Positions 1 through 8,713 are shown, numbered from the stretch's first letter. The stretch is 64,000 nucleotides of DNA from UBA10438 sp964432155 (GCA_964432155.1 CAYSMF010000002.1:1-64000), one strand, 5' to 3'. Translations and numbers: made by a program. The notes: generated from the sequence alone by a model not told the origin.

Positions 1-489
1 ATGCTTCTCGAGGCATACCTGTGGATTCTCACGTCCATTCTACCGGCCAGTGAATTTGGGCATCCGGATCCACAGTCGAAGATTCCGTTTCGTGAATCGA
101 CATTCCTGAATGCGATGAATGTCCTGGAGTCGAACAAGTATGGATCGAATGCTTTGATTGTGATCGCCCATGTATTTATCCTCTTGATCCAGAACAAGGA
201 GAAAGAGGCGTATCGACGGATCCTCAATCTCAACGTGTATGCTACGAGGTATCTCAAGGGCGAATCGGAGCAGCGGTTGTGGTACTGTATCAAGGCTCTG
301 CAGAAGGTTCCATCATTCCGCACACGTCCACATATGATGCGCGAGGCGATGGAGCCGCAGATCGCGCGTATTCGTCGGCTAGCAGATCTGCCGATGAAGA
401 ATGGATTCAACGAACTTGTCCCATGGGATGTGCTTCTCGAAGCCTACATCGCATGGGAGATTGAGCGTTCGCGCTCAGGGGTGAGGTGA
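1..489 (+). CDS. Hypothetical protein, probably the C-terminal part of a longer gene
   Basis: I do not recognise this protein. The reading frame is open from the first base of the window, so the ATG there may be internal and the gene may extend to the left. The visible 162 residues look soluble and helical, rich in Leu, Arg and Glu, with no signal peptide and no clear membrane segment. A short hydrophobic stretch near residues 52-64 is probably a buried helix. The phrase LLEAY occurs near both ends (residues 2-6 and about 145-149), which might reflect helical repeats. It ends 5 bases before the stop of the convergent regulator gene. No function is assigned. Confidence 0.6.
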   Translation: MLLEAYLWILTSILPASEFGHPDPQSKIPFRESTFLNAMNVLESNKYGSNALIVIAHVFILLIQNKEKEAYRRILNLNVYATRYLKGESEQRLWYCIKALQKVPSFRTRPHMMREAMEPQIARIRRLADLPMKNGFNELVPWDVLLEAYIAWEIERSRSGVR

Positions 490-494
490 GCCCC

Positions 495-1142
495 CTACAC
501 GAGCGTGTAGAAGTCGCCACCGGCATCGCTATTGATATGTACGACGCCAGCGCGGACGAGCTTGACAAGGATCTGTGCGGCTCGTCGCTTTGAGATATTT
601 ACAAGTCGAGCAAAGTCGGTGACGCTCGCACGTCCGTGGCGCTCGAGATAGGTAAACAGACGCCGTTCGCGATCTCCGATGCTCAAGGTCATCGGTGGTG
701 AAGTCGGATTTTGACTTGCCAGAATGCGCGTCATCTCGCGACTCGCAGTCACGGATTTCTCCCCTTGCCGGATGTAGGCCTTGCGTTCGTGCGGACGTTC
801 GTGTGGATCGTCGGAGACGAGGCGATGGGGCTTGTTCTGGCTGTTTGGGACGTGAATGATGACGACATCACGGAAGTCGATTTCGACCACCTCTGTCGTC
901 ATTGCAAGCTCAGGTGTAATCACATGACTGCACGCTTCTACCTGAGCGATCTGTTCTTTCTCGGATTCAACGCCGACAATCGTGCCGTTGTCGTCAACTC
1001 CGATCAGCAACATCCCGCCAGTTGTGTTAGCAAACGCAATGATCTCACGGGCAATCTTGTCGACTGTCGTGAATTTGCGCTTGAACTCAACCGTGGAGCA
1101 TTCTCCACGGCTGATAATTTCCCGAAGCTCGTGCCGCTTCAT
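495..1142 (-). CDS. AlbA_2/Schlafen-type putative DNA-binding protein with winged helix
   Basis: This 215-residue protein has an N-terminal AlbA_2 (divergent AAA-4/Schlafen-like) domain at about residues 10-130. Typical landmarks are the early VEFKRKF segment, FANTTGGMLLIGVDDNG at about 40-57, and the later KAYIRQGEKS segment. A C-terminal region of about 60 residues (RRLFTYLERHGRASVTDFAR onward) reads as a winged helix-turn-helix. Proteins of this kind are usually treated as transcriptional regulators or nucleic-acid-binding ATPase-like factors; the target is unknown. I chose the ATG giving MKRHEL because longer starts run into the preceding peptide-binding gene, which stops 11 bases upstream. 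It is probably the last gene of the hpf-hprK-binding-protein transcript. Confidence 0.75.
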   Translation of the reverse strand: MKRHELREIISRGECSTVEFKRKFTTVDKIAREIIAFANTTGGMLLIGVDDNGTIVGVESEKEQIAQVEACSHVITPELAMTTEVVEIDFRDVVIIHVPNSQNKPHRLVSDDPHERPHERKAYIRQGEKSVTASREMTRILASQNPTSPPMTLSIGDRERRLFTYLERHGRASVTDFARLVNISKRRAAQILVKLVRAGVVHINSDAGGDFYTLV

Positions 1143-1153
1143 GCATGCAATCG

Positions 1154-2917
1154 TTATTGGGCTTGGACGTACTTCCACTGTCCGGCCGGGACCCACCATT
1201 GCGGAGGATTGTAACCAGGACGAACCGACGAAAACGTGACGTTCTGGAGTCGACGGTTGTAGACCGCAGGGTAGAGTGGACTCCACAGGAAGACGTATGG
1301 CTGTTCACGAGCGATGATCTGCTGGAACTCCTTCATGTATGCCGTGCGCTTCTGTTCGTCAAACTCAACGCGGTTCATCTCAAGCAGCTGGTCAACACGT
1401 GGGTTCATGAAGCTCACGTAGTTGCTTCCGCGGTTCTTCGCTTGTGACGAGTGCCAGATCTGATATGGATCGCTAGGAATCGGATCGTTGATCCAACCGC
1501 CAATGTACATGTCGAACTGACGTGCCTTCTGGTTCTCTTGGAAGACACTCCACTCAAGCTTCCGGATCTCCATCTTGATACCAATCTTGCGCAACTCTTC
1601 TGAGAGATTCACCGCAAGTGCTTCACGGAGTTCGTTTCCGGCATTGATCAGCATCGTGAGGGTTAGCGGTGTGTTCCGTCCGTTGATAGCCTTGTCGAGG
1701 ATGCCGTCACCATTTGCATCTGCCCAGCCAGCTTGCGCAAGCAACTGCTTCGCTACTGCCGGATCGTAGGCAATGTTCGGAAGTGACTTATCGTACTCAG
1801 GACGGTCCTGATAGATCGGTGAATTCACCGTGGTTGCAAGTCCGCGCACCAGCTGCTTAATGAGTGCTTCGCGATCCACACAATGCGCGATTGCCTTACG
1901 GACATTCACATCCGACAGGATTGGACGAGCCATGTTGAATCCGATGTAGGAATACGCCTGCGTCTGAAATGGATACTTGCGTAGGTGCGGTGTTGCAACC
2001 GTGTCGATTTCTTCCGTGTACTTTGTTGGCGGAACGTACTCCATGAAATCGATCTCAGCATTCTTTAGCGCAACAACGGCACTGTTACGATCATTGATCA
2101 CCTTGTACACCAGCTTGTCTGCATAGGCTGGGTTCCACGCATCCTTGCCCTTGGCCCAGAATGCGTCATTTCGACGCAGCGTTACAGATTCGCCAGTCTT
2201 CCATTCTTCGTACATGTACGGACCCGTTCCGATGTTGAGCTTCGGATCGCGACGTACCTCCTCTGAACCGTACCAGTCAGCAAACTCCTTCATCGCAGGA
2301 TTTGCCTGTGCAGCGTCAATCGACTTCGTCTCCGCAAACGAATACTTGTCTGTGAGCCCCTTTGGATCCAACACATGCTTTGGCATAATCCAGAGAGAGC
2401 CAAGGAAATACTCAGCCAAGAAGTAAGGCTGCGTCATCGTAATCACAACCGTTGTTGGTGAGGTTGCCACTACTTCCTTGATCGACTCATAGTAGTTGCG
2501 CAGCGCTGCAGCATCGGCAATCAGCGGATTGGCAATTGCCTTGAAGCTGAACACCACGTCGTTCGCGGTCAGTGGCTTGCCATCACTAAAGGTAATGCCT
2601 TGCTTGAGCGTGAAGGTATACGTTAGGTGGTCATCACTCACCAGTGGGCGCGCTTCGGCTAGCACCGGGTACAATTCCGTTGTCAGGAAATCCTGTCCGA
2701 GCAGCTTCTGAAACACCCGATCAGCCATTGCTGTTGCACCTGCATCCGATGTCACGTACGGATTGATACCGTGTGGATCGGAGAGCTGATGGATTACAAT
2801 CCAATCCCCTGCTACGGGATCGCCCGCAACGTCTGATTCGGAAGTTGCCCCACCGCCACATGCTGTGAGGAATAGTGCGAAGGCCGCACTTGCGAGTACA
2901 AGGAACTTATTCATCAT
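1154..2917 (-). CDS. Peptide/oligopeptide ABC transporter substrate-binding lipoprotein (SBP_bac_5)
   Basis: This is a family-5 extracellular solute-binding protein of 587 residues. It captures peptides or similar solutes outside the cytoplasmic membrane and delivers them to an ABC permease. It starts with a lipoprotein signal peptide ending in a lipobox (LTAC, Cys near residue 20) followed by a Gly-rich tether. The family signature YTFTLKQGITFSDGKPLTAN lies at about residues 100-120, and the length is normal for DppA/OppA relatives. No permease or ATPase gene is nearby, so the partner is encoded elsewhere. The start is uncertain: ATG codons at 2938, 2917 and 2914 are all possible and none has a good ribosome-binding site. 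The gene begins inside the 3' end of hprK, suggesting coupled translation. Confidence 0.88.
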   Translation of the reverse strand: MMNKFLVLASAAFALFLTACGGGATSESDVAGDPVAGDWIVIHQLSDPHGINPYVTSDAGATAMADRVFQKLLGQDFLTTELYPVLAEARPLVSDDHLTYTFTLKQGITFSDGKPLTANDVVFSFKAIANPLIADAAALRNYYESIKEVVATSPTTVVITMTQPYFLAEYFLGSLWIMPKHVLDPKGLTDKYSFAETKSIDAAQANPAMKEFADWYGSEEVRRDPKLNIGTGPYMYEEWKTGESVTLRRNDAFWAKGKDAWNPAYADKLVYKVINDRNSAVVALKNAEIDFMEYVPPTKYTEEIDTVATPHLRKYPFQTQAYSYIGFNMARPILSDVNVRKAIAHCVDREALIKQLVRGLATTVNSPIYQDRPEYDKSLPNIAYDPAVAKQLLAQAGWADANGDGILDKAINGRNTPLTLTMLINAGNELREALAVNLSEELRKIGIKMEIRKLEWSVFQENQKARQFDMYIGGWINDPIPSDPYQIWHSSQAKNRGSNYVSFMNPRVDQLLEMNRVEFDEQKRTAYMKEFQQIIAREQPYVFLWSPLYPAVYNRRLQNVTFSSVRPGYNPPQWWVPAGQWKYVQAQ

Positions 2918-3920
2918 CTGATTGGAAGTACGTGACATTGCGTTGATCAAGAGATGTCAGTGAATGTTTCCGTCGTTGAATTTCTTCTTGGAGTCTGTCG
3001 GCAAGGACCTTTGATGCATCATATCCATAGGTCCGTAAGAGATAGTTCAGGGCAATTGTCTCCGAGATCACAGTGACATTTTTCCCTGGAAAAATGGGAA
3101 GCTTCACCGTTGGCAGCTGCACACCCATCACTTCCGTCGTTGATTCATCAAGCCCGGTGCGATTGTATTCCGTTTCACGATCGTACACTTCGAGCTCGAC
3201 AAGGATTTCGCAGCGCTTTTGGAAGCGGATTGATCGAATCCCGAACATCTGGCGCACATCGATTACACCAAGTCCGCGAATCTCCATACAGTGTTTGACG
3301 AGTGATGTACCGGTACCCATCAGGATACTCTCACGCTTCTTGGTGAGCACAACGATGTCATCAGCTACGAGACGATGACCACGCTCAACAAGGTCAAGCG
3401 CGATCTCACTCTTACCGATGCCACTCTTGCCCGTGAAGAGCATGCCGACGCCGTACACGTCAACAAAGGACGCGTGGACGCTGAGCTGCTCGGCAAACTG
3501 ATCGTCGAGGTACTCACTCAACAAGTAAATCGTCTTTGTCGTGTCGAACGGCGTAGTGAGCACGGCAATGCCATGCTGCTGCGCAAGATCAAGCAACTCC
3601 TGACTCAGCGTATGATCGTTGGCACACACAATCACTGGAACGTTAAACGCACAGATTCCAGCAAAGGCAGCGCGTCGTTGTTCTTCAGTGAGTGAGGTCA
3701 AATAGTAGAACTCAGTATTCCCGAAGAGCTGCACACGATAGTAGGTGAACAACTCCGTGTAGCCAGCCAGAGCAAGCTGCGGTCGGTGGAGACTCTTGTC
3801 AGTTATCCTGTTGTCGAGGCCGATCTCGCCCGTAAGAGGACGCAACGCGACGGGACCCGAGAGAAGCTCTCGGACCGTGATGTACTCTTTGACTGTTGGG
3901 ATAAGGTTGCGAAGCGCCAT
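2907..3920 (-). CDS. hprK: HPr kinase/phosphorylase
   Basis: HprK phosphorylates and dephosphorylates a regulatory serine of HPr-type phosphocarriers, linking carbon status to regulation in the cytoplasm. The 337-residue length matches the family. The N-terminal domain (about 1-130) is followed by the kinase domain with His150, the P-loop GKSGIGKS (164-171), the acidic VADD segment near 185-188, and the HPrK signature MEIRGLGVIDV (about 212-222). It starts 18 bases after the stop of hpf and overlaps the downstream binding-protein gene. A TATTTTTC sequence just upstream of the ATG is one base off the local promoter motif. No PTS gene is visible in this window, so its substrate here is unclear. 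Confidence 0.95.
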   Translation of the reverse strand: MALRNLIPTVKEYITVRELLSGPVALRPLTGEIGLDNRITDKSLHRPQLALAGYTELFTYYRVQLFGNTEFYYLTSLTEEQRRAAFAGICAFNVPVIVCANDHTLSQELLDLAQQHGIAVLTTPFDTTKTIYLLSEYLDDQFAEQLSVHASFVDVYGVGMLFTGKSGIGKSEIALDLVERGHRLVADDIVVLTKKRESILMGTGTSLVKHCMEIRGLGVIDVRQMFGIRSIRFQKRCEILVELEVYDRETEYNRTGLDESTTEVMGVQLPTVKLPIFPGKNVTVISETIALNYLLRTYGYDASKVLADRLQEEIQRRKHSLTSLDQRNVTYFQSDDE

Positions 3921-3938
3921 GGCGGGAAAAATACGGTA

Positions 3939-4226
3939 TTAGTGCTTCGCTGCTTTGTCGTGAATCTTGGCCAGCTGACGATGCACCTTGAGCGCAGCAT
4001 CATGGATGGCCTTTGTTGGCTCCTCATGCTCAACTTTTGCCACCAGAATATTGCCATTGAGCTTTACGGTAAACTCACAAGAGACACCGATTGGCTCGGC
4101 AGATACGACAACATCAACTCGGGTTATCTTCTTTGTGAACTTCTCAAACCCGATGGCAGCCTCAGACGTGAGCGTATACTCCAAGTCTGTGAGTTCGTAG
4201 TGTCGCGTAGTGATATGAATATCCAT
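3939..4226 (-). CDS. hpf: Ribosome hibernation promoting factor, short form (HPF/RaiA family)
   Basis: At 95 residues this matches the short HPF/YfiA family. It binds the 30S decoding site of idle ribosomes and favours hibernation. It opens MDIHITTRHYELTDL, the typical N-terminal strand and helix, and continues through the conserved beta segment EFTVKLNGNILVAKVEHEE and a final helix that usually contacts rRNA with basic residues (HRQLAKIHDKAAKH). There is no C-terminal dimerisation domain, so it is the short rather than the long type. It lies directly upstream of hprK. In many bacteria hpf likewise neighbours phosphotransfer regulators, which suggests coupling of nutrient state to ribosome storage. 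Confidence 0.93.
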   Translation of the reverse strand: MDIHITTRHYELTDLEYTLTSEAAIGFEKFTKKITRVDVVVSAEPIGVSCEFTVKLNGNILVAKVEHEEPTKAIHDAALKVHRQLAKIHDKAAKH

Positions 4227-4258
4227 GCCTACCTATCCTTTCCGCTAACCGTGGCGAA

Positions 4259-5089
4259 TTACGACCGTGGTGTGGTCTTGGCTGGTGGACGAATAAACAG
4301 CAAAAATCCTATACGAAGCTGCATGCCCCCTGCTTGCACCGAATAATCAGCGCGGAGTCGCTCAGGAACACTTGCCACAAACGATGATGCGGCATCGCGC
4401 ATGATGGGTGCGGAAAGGGGCATGTAGAGATACCCACCTTCGAGCGTGAGCGCTGCTCGAACGTTGTTCCCCACCTCACCATCAAGTCCGAGAGAGACTC
4501 CTGTTCGAAGGTGAACCGCAGGCACAATGTGCAAGGCATTGTAGCGCTCGCCCCCACGACGAGCTCCCGGAAGTGTGGAACTCGATAGCTCCTCGTTCCA
4601 TTGCATCGTGATGTGTCCAATCCCAACACTTGCGCCCACATACCCGGTAAACTGGCGAAACACCGGGAAGTAATCCAGCGAGATCATGGCCGGTATACAT
4701 GTCAGCGACATGTTCTGCGTGACGTTCTGAGAGGGCCCAAAGGAGGTATCGCGTAGGAGCGGACGGTAATCGTAGTTCTCACGCACAACAGCACGATAGT
4801 ACCCCGCCGTCACACCAATACTTACGTCGTTGAGCTGATACGTCGAGAGCGATGCACCAAAACCTACGGGTACATCAAACCCACTGGCACGTCCGCCGAA
4901 CACAGTTTGATAATCACGAAAGAACTGGTCGGCATCAATACCGAAGGTCCACGACGACGACACCTCGAAACGCACTGGACGCTGGTTGCCGGCACGTTCT
5001 GGACGAGCTTTGAGAACTTCGAGATCTTGCGCCATCACATCTGATGTGAGCGCAGCTACAAGCAGCCCCATCATCAGAGCGGCACGCAT
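4259..5089 (-). CDS. Predicted outer-membrane beta-barrel protein
   Basis: I do not recognise the exact family. The 276-residue product starts with a Sec signal peptide (hydrophobic to about residue 20, ending DVMAQ). After that come alternating amphipathic strands with Gly/Tyr/aromatic turns, such as GFGASLSTYQLNDVSIGVTA, GYVGASVGIGHITMQW and LRTGVSLGLDGEVG. It ends with a hydrophobic strand (MQLRIGFLLFIRP) typical of a closing barrel strand. It is therefore probably an 8- to 10-stranded outer-membrane protein of the 'outer membrane beta-barrel' type. The ATG forms a TGATG junction with the arginase stop; a GTG one codon upstream is also possible. The neighbouring genes give no functional clue. 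Confidence 0.75.
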   Translation of the reverse strand: MRAALMMGLLVAALTSDVMAQDLEVLKARPERAGNQRPVRFEVSSSWTFGIDADQFFRDYQTVFGGRASGFDVPVGFGASLSTYQLNDVSIGVTAGYYRAVVRENYDYRPLLRDTSFGPSQNVTQNMSLTCIPAMISLDYFPVFRQFTGYVGASVGIGHITMQWNEELSSSTLPGARRGGERYNALHIVPAVHLRTGVSLGLDGEVGNNVRAALTLEGGYLYMPLSAPIMRDAASSFVASVPERLRADYSVQAGGMQLRIGFLLFIRPPAKTTPRS

Positions 5090-6015
5090 CACAAAATGCG
5101 CTTACCCATCGAGGAAGCGATGATCTCCGCGGCAAACTCAGCCGTCTTGTTTCGATCATCGAGGATTGGATTAACCTCGGCAACTTCAAGTGATGCGTAG
5201 GCATCAATCTGCGAGATCATTTCCATGAAGACATGCGCTTCGCGCATTGTCAGACCACCTGCAACAGGTGTACCCACGCCAGGTGCAACCGATGGGTCAA
5301 CACCATCAACGTCGAACGAGATGTGAAGATGGTCGACAGAGCGCGACATGTCTTCGAGCACGCGCGATGCAATCTCATACATGCCAAGTCGATCAACATC
5401 AAACATCGTGTAGGCTGCAACACCAAGTTCCTTGATCAGCTCGCGCTCACCGGGATCAATGCTGCGGAGTCCGATCACCGCAAGGTTACGTGGGTCGAGC
5501 TTTGCGAAATCTCCACCAAGCGATGTGAGTTGCTTATGACCGTAGCCCATTGCAACCGCAAGAGGCATACCGTGGATATTGCCACTCGGCGTTGTGTCGG
5601 CTGTATTCATGTCGGCATGCGCATCGATCCAAATAACGCCAAGCGTCTTTCCATGCTCACGACAATGTGCGCCGATGCCTGCAAGTGATCCTACCGACAT
5701 CGAGTGATCGCCACCAATGATCAACGGGAAGTCGCCTTCATCGAGAATGCCCTTAACGCGCGTGCATAGTACTTGGCTCATTGCAGCAACTTCAGGCAGG
5801 TACTTCAGTTTGGGATCTTGAAGCTCCTGGACTTCGATGTTGCGCACAGGGATGTCGCCCTCGTCAACGACGGTGTACCCAAGTGCCTCGAGCTTTACGT
5901 CAACATCAGCGATACGCAGTGCCGAAGGCCCCATGTCCACACCGCGTCGGTCGGCACCAAGGTCGATCGGGAATCCGAGCATACGCACACGTGTCGACTT
6001 ACGCACGGCGTCCAC
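5089..6015 (-). CDS. rocF: Arginase
   Basis: Arginase hydrolyses L-arginine to ornithine and urea using a dinuclear manganese centre in the cytoplasm. All metal-site motifs are present: GGDHS (101-105), DAHAD (131-135), the HG dipeptide near 148, and SFDVDGVDP (about 233-241). The early LGADRRGVDMGPSALR segment is the substrate-site signature. The 308-residue length is normal. An agmatinase or formimidoylglutamase is less likely, because the RGVDMGP signature is arginase-like. The GTG start lies inside the 3' end of accD. Starts farther in (GTG at 5988, ATG at 5982) would trim the first beta strand. It sits in an overlapping run with accD and the outer-membrane protein gene. Confidence 0.93.
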   Translation of the reverse strand: MDAVRKSTRVRMLGFPIDLGADRRGVDMGPSALRIADVDVKLEALGYTVVDEGDIPVRNIEVQELQDPKLKYLPEVAAMSQVLCTRVKGILDEGDFPLIIGGDHSMSVGSLAGIGAHCREHGKTLGVIWIDAHADMNTADTTPSGNIHGMPLAVAMGYGHKQLTSLGGDFAKLDPRNLAVIGLRSIDPGERELIKELGVAAYTMFDVDRLGMYEIASRVLEDMSRSVDHLHISFDVDGVDPSVAPGVGTPVAGGLTMREAHVFMEMISQIDAYASLEVAEVNPILDDRNKTAEFAAEIIASSMGKRIL

Positions 6016-6853
6016 CCATCAAATGTTGGAGAACAACCGACAGCTGATGCTTGAGTTGCTTGCGATGCACGACCATATCGACAAACCCATGCTCGAGGAG
6101 AAACTCAGAGCGTTGGAAACCCTCAGGGAGCTTGCGTCGAATCGTCTGTTCAATAACACGCGGACCTGCAAAACCAATCAGTGCCTTCGGTTCGGCGATA
6201 ATCACGTCGCCAAGCATCGCATACGACGCCGACACACCACCTGTGGTAGGATCGGTGAGCAACGAGATATACGGCAGTCCTGCCTCGCCAATTTCCGATA
6301 GGAACGCACTTGTCTTTGCCATCTGCATCAGCGACAGTGCAGCTTCCTGCATACGAGCTCCGCCCGATGCCGAGATGAACACAAACGGCATTCCCTGCTC
6401 GAGAGCTCGGCGTCCGGCGCGAACGAACTTCTCGCCAACAACGGAGCCCATCGAACCACCGATGAAGCCGAAGTTCATACATCCGAAGGCGATCGGCATC
6501 CCGTGCACCTTACCTGTTCCAGTCGTCACAGCGTCTGGCAGGTCGGTTCGAGAATACGCTTCCTTCAGACGCGCCTTGTACGGACGTGTGTCGACAAACT
6601 CCAAGGGGTCGGCCGAGCGAACGTTTCGATCGGTCTCCTGCCACGTGCCTCGATCAATCAGCACATCGACGTACTTAGAGCTTCCGATGCGGAAGTGATG
6701 ATCGCAGGAAGGACACGTAAACGCGTGCTCTTCGAGTTCCTTGCGATAAATGATCGTCGTGCACTCTGGACACTTTGTCCAAAGTCCATCGGGCATCTCA
6801 CGGAGCTGCTGCTCGGTGGTGATGTTCTTATTCTTTCGGAGGAACCAAGCCAT
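5999..6853 (-). CDS. accD: Acetyl-CoA carboxylase carboxyltransferase subunit beta
   Basis: AccD is the beta half of the carboxyltransferase that moves CO2 from carboxybiotin to acetyl-CoA, the first committed step of fatty acid synthesis. The 284-residue product has the N-terminal four-cysteine zinc ribbon (Cys28, Cys31, Cys47, Cys50). It then has the crotonase-fold carboxyltransferase core with GGSMGSVVGEK, FVFISASGGARMQE and DPTTGGVSASYA. I chose the ATG giving MAWFLRK, which matches how AccD proteins begin; an upstream TTG two codons earlier is less likely. A TACTTTTG promoter-like box lies only three bases before this ATG. The accA and accB genes are not in the window. Confidence 0.96.
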   Translation of the reverse strand: MAWFLRKNKNITTEQQLREMPDGLWTKCPECTTIIYRKELEEHAFTCPSCDHHFRIGSSKYVDVLIDRGTWQETDRNVRSADPLEFVDTRPYKARLKEAYSRTDLPDAVTTGTGKVHGMPIAFGCMNFGFIGGSMGSVVGEKFVRAGRRALEQGMPFVFISASGGARMQEAALSLMQMAKTSAFLSEIGEAGLPYISLLTDPTTGGVSASYAMLGDVIIAEPKALIGFAGPRVIEQTIRRKLPEGFQRSEFLLEHGFVDMVVHRKQLKHQLSVVLQHLMGGRRA

Positions 6854-6856
6854 GTA

Positions 6857-6864
6857 CAAAAGTA
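6857..6864 (-). promoter_or_regulatory. Bacteroidetes-type -7 promoter element for accD
   Basis: Reading on the minus strand, TACTTTTG matches the TAnnTTTG consensus. It ends three bases before the accD ATG, so transcription from it would start at or very near the start codon. The element is embedded in a small inverted repeat GTAC-N4-GTAC. I see no clear -33 TTTG at the usual distance. Confidence 0.45.
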
Positions 6865-6909
6865 CACAATAGAGCGTGCTTGGCGAGGGGCCAGACTGTG
6901 GGCCCGGAC

Positions 6910-7386
6910 TTACTTACCGATGGCGAGAACTTCGTATTGAATGACGCCGGCCGGAACCTTTGTCTCAACCACATCTCCAACAACACGGCCGAGGAGGGCT
7001 TTACCAAGCGGACTTGTCACGGAAAGCTTGTTGTGCTCAAAATCAGCTTCTTCGGCTGACACCAATTGGTATTCGATCTCTTTGTTTGTCTTGCGGTTCA
7101 TCAGCTTGACGCGGCTCAGGATGTAGACCTTATCGTCTGGGAAGTCCTTCGCGTCGATTACTTGCGCCTTGCCGAGCATTGTCTGAATGCGGGAAATGCG
7201 AATCTCGAGGAGTTCTTGGGCGTGCTTGGCGGCGTCGTAGTCGGCGTTTTCTGACAAGTCGCCGTGGCTACGCGCTTCGGCAATCTTCTGGGCAATATCC
7301 CGACGTCCATTGGTCTTGAGTTCATGCAGCTCCGCCTGGAGCTCGTGGAGCTTTTCTTTCGTGATATAGACGGCGTCGCTTGACAT
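6910..7386 (-). CDS. greA: Transcription elongation factor GreA
   Basis: GreA enters the secondary channel of RNA polymerase and stimulates cleavage of backtracked RNA. The 158 residues show the N-terminal coiled-coil hairpin (about 5-75), including the characteristic ARSHGDLSENADYDAAK around the acidic tip, and a C-terminal FKBP-like domain ending PAGVIQYEVLAIGK. Length and motifs are normal. The ATG giving MSSDAVYIT is preferred over an upstream non-ATG start that would run into the ribBA terminator. It is followed by accD in the same direction with about 55 bases between, and accD has its own promoter-like element. Confidence 0.96.
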   Translation of the reverse strand: MSSDAVYITKEKLHELQAELHELKTNGRRDIAQKIAEARSHGDLSENADYDAAKHAQELLEIRISRIQTMLGKAQVIDAKDFPDDKVYILSRVKLMNRKTNKEIEYQLVSAEEADFEHNKLSVTSPLGKALLGRVVGDVVETKVPAGVIQYEVLAIGK

Positions 7387-7427
7387 CGCACTGACTCCAA
7401 TTCCGTTGAGGTTCGATGGTGATCTCG

Positions 7428-7460
7428 ATAAAAAAAACAAAGCCGCGCTGCGGCTTTGTT
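7428..7460 (-). terminator. Rho-independent terminator after ribBA
   Basis: The sequence folds as an 11-bp perfect stem (arms 7436-7446 and 7450-7460, three-base loop). On the minus strand it is followed by a run of eight T residues. It lies about 50 bases past the ribBA stop and before greA, so it ends the tgt-yajC-ribBA transcript. Confidence 0.85.
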
Positions 7461-7512
7461 ACCTGCTAATGTACAACAGATGCTGGGCTGTTCCAACCCC
7501 ACGCATTTTCGG

Positions 7513-8712
7513 TTACAGATGGCGAAGCACGTGCCCCATCTTGTCGCGCTTGGTCTCGAGATAGCCTAGATTCTCCTTTGTAGGGGCAACCTCAAGTCCA
7601 ACTAACTCAACCACTTCCAAGCCGTGCGATTGGAGTCCAACGCGCTTCTTCGGGTTGTTCGTCATCAACCGCATTTTCCTCACTCCAAGGTCGTGCAGGA
7701 TCTGCGCACCGATGCCATAATCCCGTGGGTCTGGAGGAAATCCGAGATGCGTGTTCGCCTCAACGGTGTCCAGCCCCTGCTCCTGGAGCGCGTAGGCCTT
7801 AATCTTATTGACCAGGCCAATACCCCGCCCTTCTTGCCGCATGTACAGTACAACACCGCTGCCCTCGCGCTCTATCATATCAAGCGCTGCATGCAACTGT
7901 GGTCCACAGTCGCACCGACGCGAGCCGAAGATGTCGCCCGTGAGGCATTCGCTATGGACACGGACAAGCATCGGTGTCTCTGGATTAATCTCACCCTTGA
8001 TGATGGCGACATGTTCCTTGCCATCGATATTATTCTGGTAGACACGCAGCAGGAAATCGCCGTGATCACTCGGAAGCCGAGCTTCAGCAACCATCTCGAC
8101 GAGGGTCTCTTTTGAGCGGCGATAAGCAATCAAATCCTGCACCGAGATCATCTTCAACTCATGCGCACGGGCCATCTCAAGGAGGTCTGGAACGCGCGCC
8201 ATCGAACCGTCAATCTTGAGGATCTCGCACAACACGCCAACAGGTTTCAGACCAGCCATACGCATGAGGTCCACGACGGCCTCGGTATGACCAGCACGAC
8301 GAAGGACGCCGCCTTCCACAGCAATCAGCGGAAAGATGTGACCAGGTCGCGCAAAGTCTGATGGGGCTGCTTTGTCGTCAGCCATGGCGCGTACGGTTGC
8401 TGTGCGGTCGCTCACACTAATGCCGCTGGCTGTTCCGTGCACATAGTCAATGCTGACCGTGAAGCGCGTGCCGTGCAACGCCGTGTTTGTGTTCACCATG
8501 AGTGGAAGATCAAGCGCACGCGCCCGTTCCTCAGTAAGGCTAACACAGATGAGCCCCCTGCCCTCGGTGGCCATGAAGTTGATGTTCTGCTCCGAGCAGA
8601 GCTCAGCAGCGCAAATCAGATCGCCTTCGTTCTCGCGATCCTCGTCATCAACAACAATGATGCACTTACCGGCAGCGAGGTCGGCCAGGGCTGATTCGAT
8701 CGTATCTAGCAT
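7513..8712 (-). CDS. ribBA: Bifunctional 3,4-dihydroxy-2-butanone-4-phosphate synthase / GTP cyclohydrolase II
   Basis: This fused enzyme makes both early riboflavin precursors: the four-carbon unit from ribulose 5-phosphate and the pyrimidine precursor from GTP. Residues 1-200 form RibB, with the acidic DDEDRENEGD motif (22-31), the RPGHIFPL loop (122-129) and the GHTEA motif (about 141-145). Residues 205-399 form RibA, with the zinc ligands Cys256, Cys267 and Cys269 (SECLTGDIFGSRRCDCGPQL) and RQEGRGIGL at about 292-300. At 399 residues it has the usual fused length. It starts just after yajC stops, so the two are cotranscribed, and a strong terminator follows. Confidence 0.97.
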   Translation of the reverse strand: MLDTIESALADLAAGKCIIVVDDEDRENEGDLICAAELCSEQNINFMATEGRGLICVSLTEERARALDLPLMVNTNTALHGTRFTVSIDYVHGTASGISVSDRTATVRAMADDKAAPSDFARPGHIFPLIAVEGGVLRRAGHTEAVVDLMRMAGLKPVGVLCEILKIDGSMARVPDLLEMARAHELKMISVQDLIAYRRSKETLVEMVAEARLPSDHGDFLLRVYQNNIDGKEHVAIIKGEINPETPMLVRVHSECLTGDIFGSRRCDCGPQLHAALDMIEREGSGVVLYMRQEGRGIGLVNKIKAYALQEQGLDTVEANTHLGFPPDPRDYGIGAQILHDLGVRKMRLMTNNPKKRVGLQSHGLEVVELVGLEVAPTKENLGYLETKRDKMGHVLRHL

Positions 8713-8713
8713 G

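Noticed and set aside
1..447. Near-identical 17-base phrases at about 3-19 and 431-447 in the first gene
   Set aside because: They encode LLEAY in both places and may be helical repeat units, but two short copies are not enough to call a repeat family.
495..510. Short palindrome CTACACG-AG-CGTGTAG at the end of the AlbA_2 gene
   Set aside because: The stem is only 7 bp with a 2-base loop and no T run; part of it is coding, so I do not call a terminator.
6885..6905. G+C-rich inverted repeat (GGGCC/GGCCC) between greA and accD
   Set aside because: Short stem without a T run; likely chance in a G+C-rich spacer.
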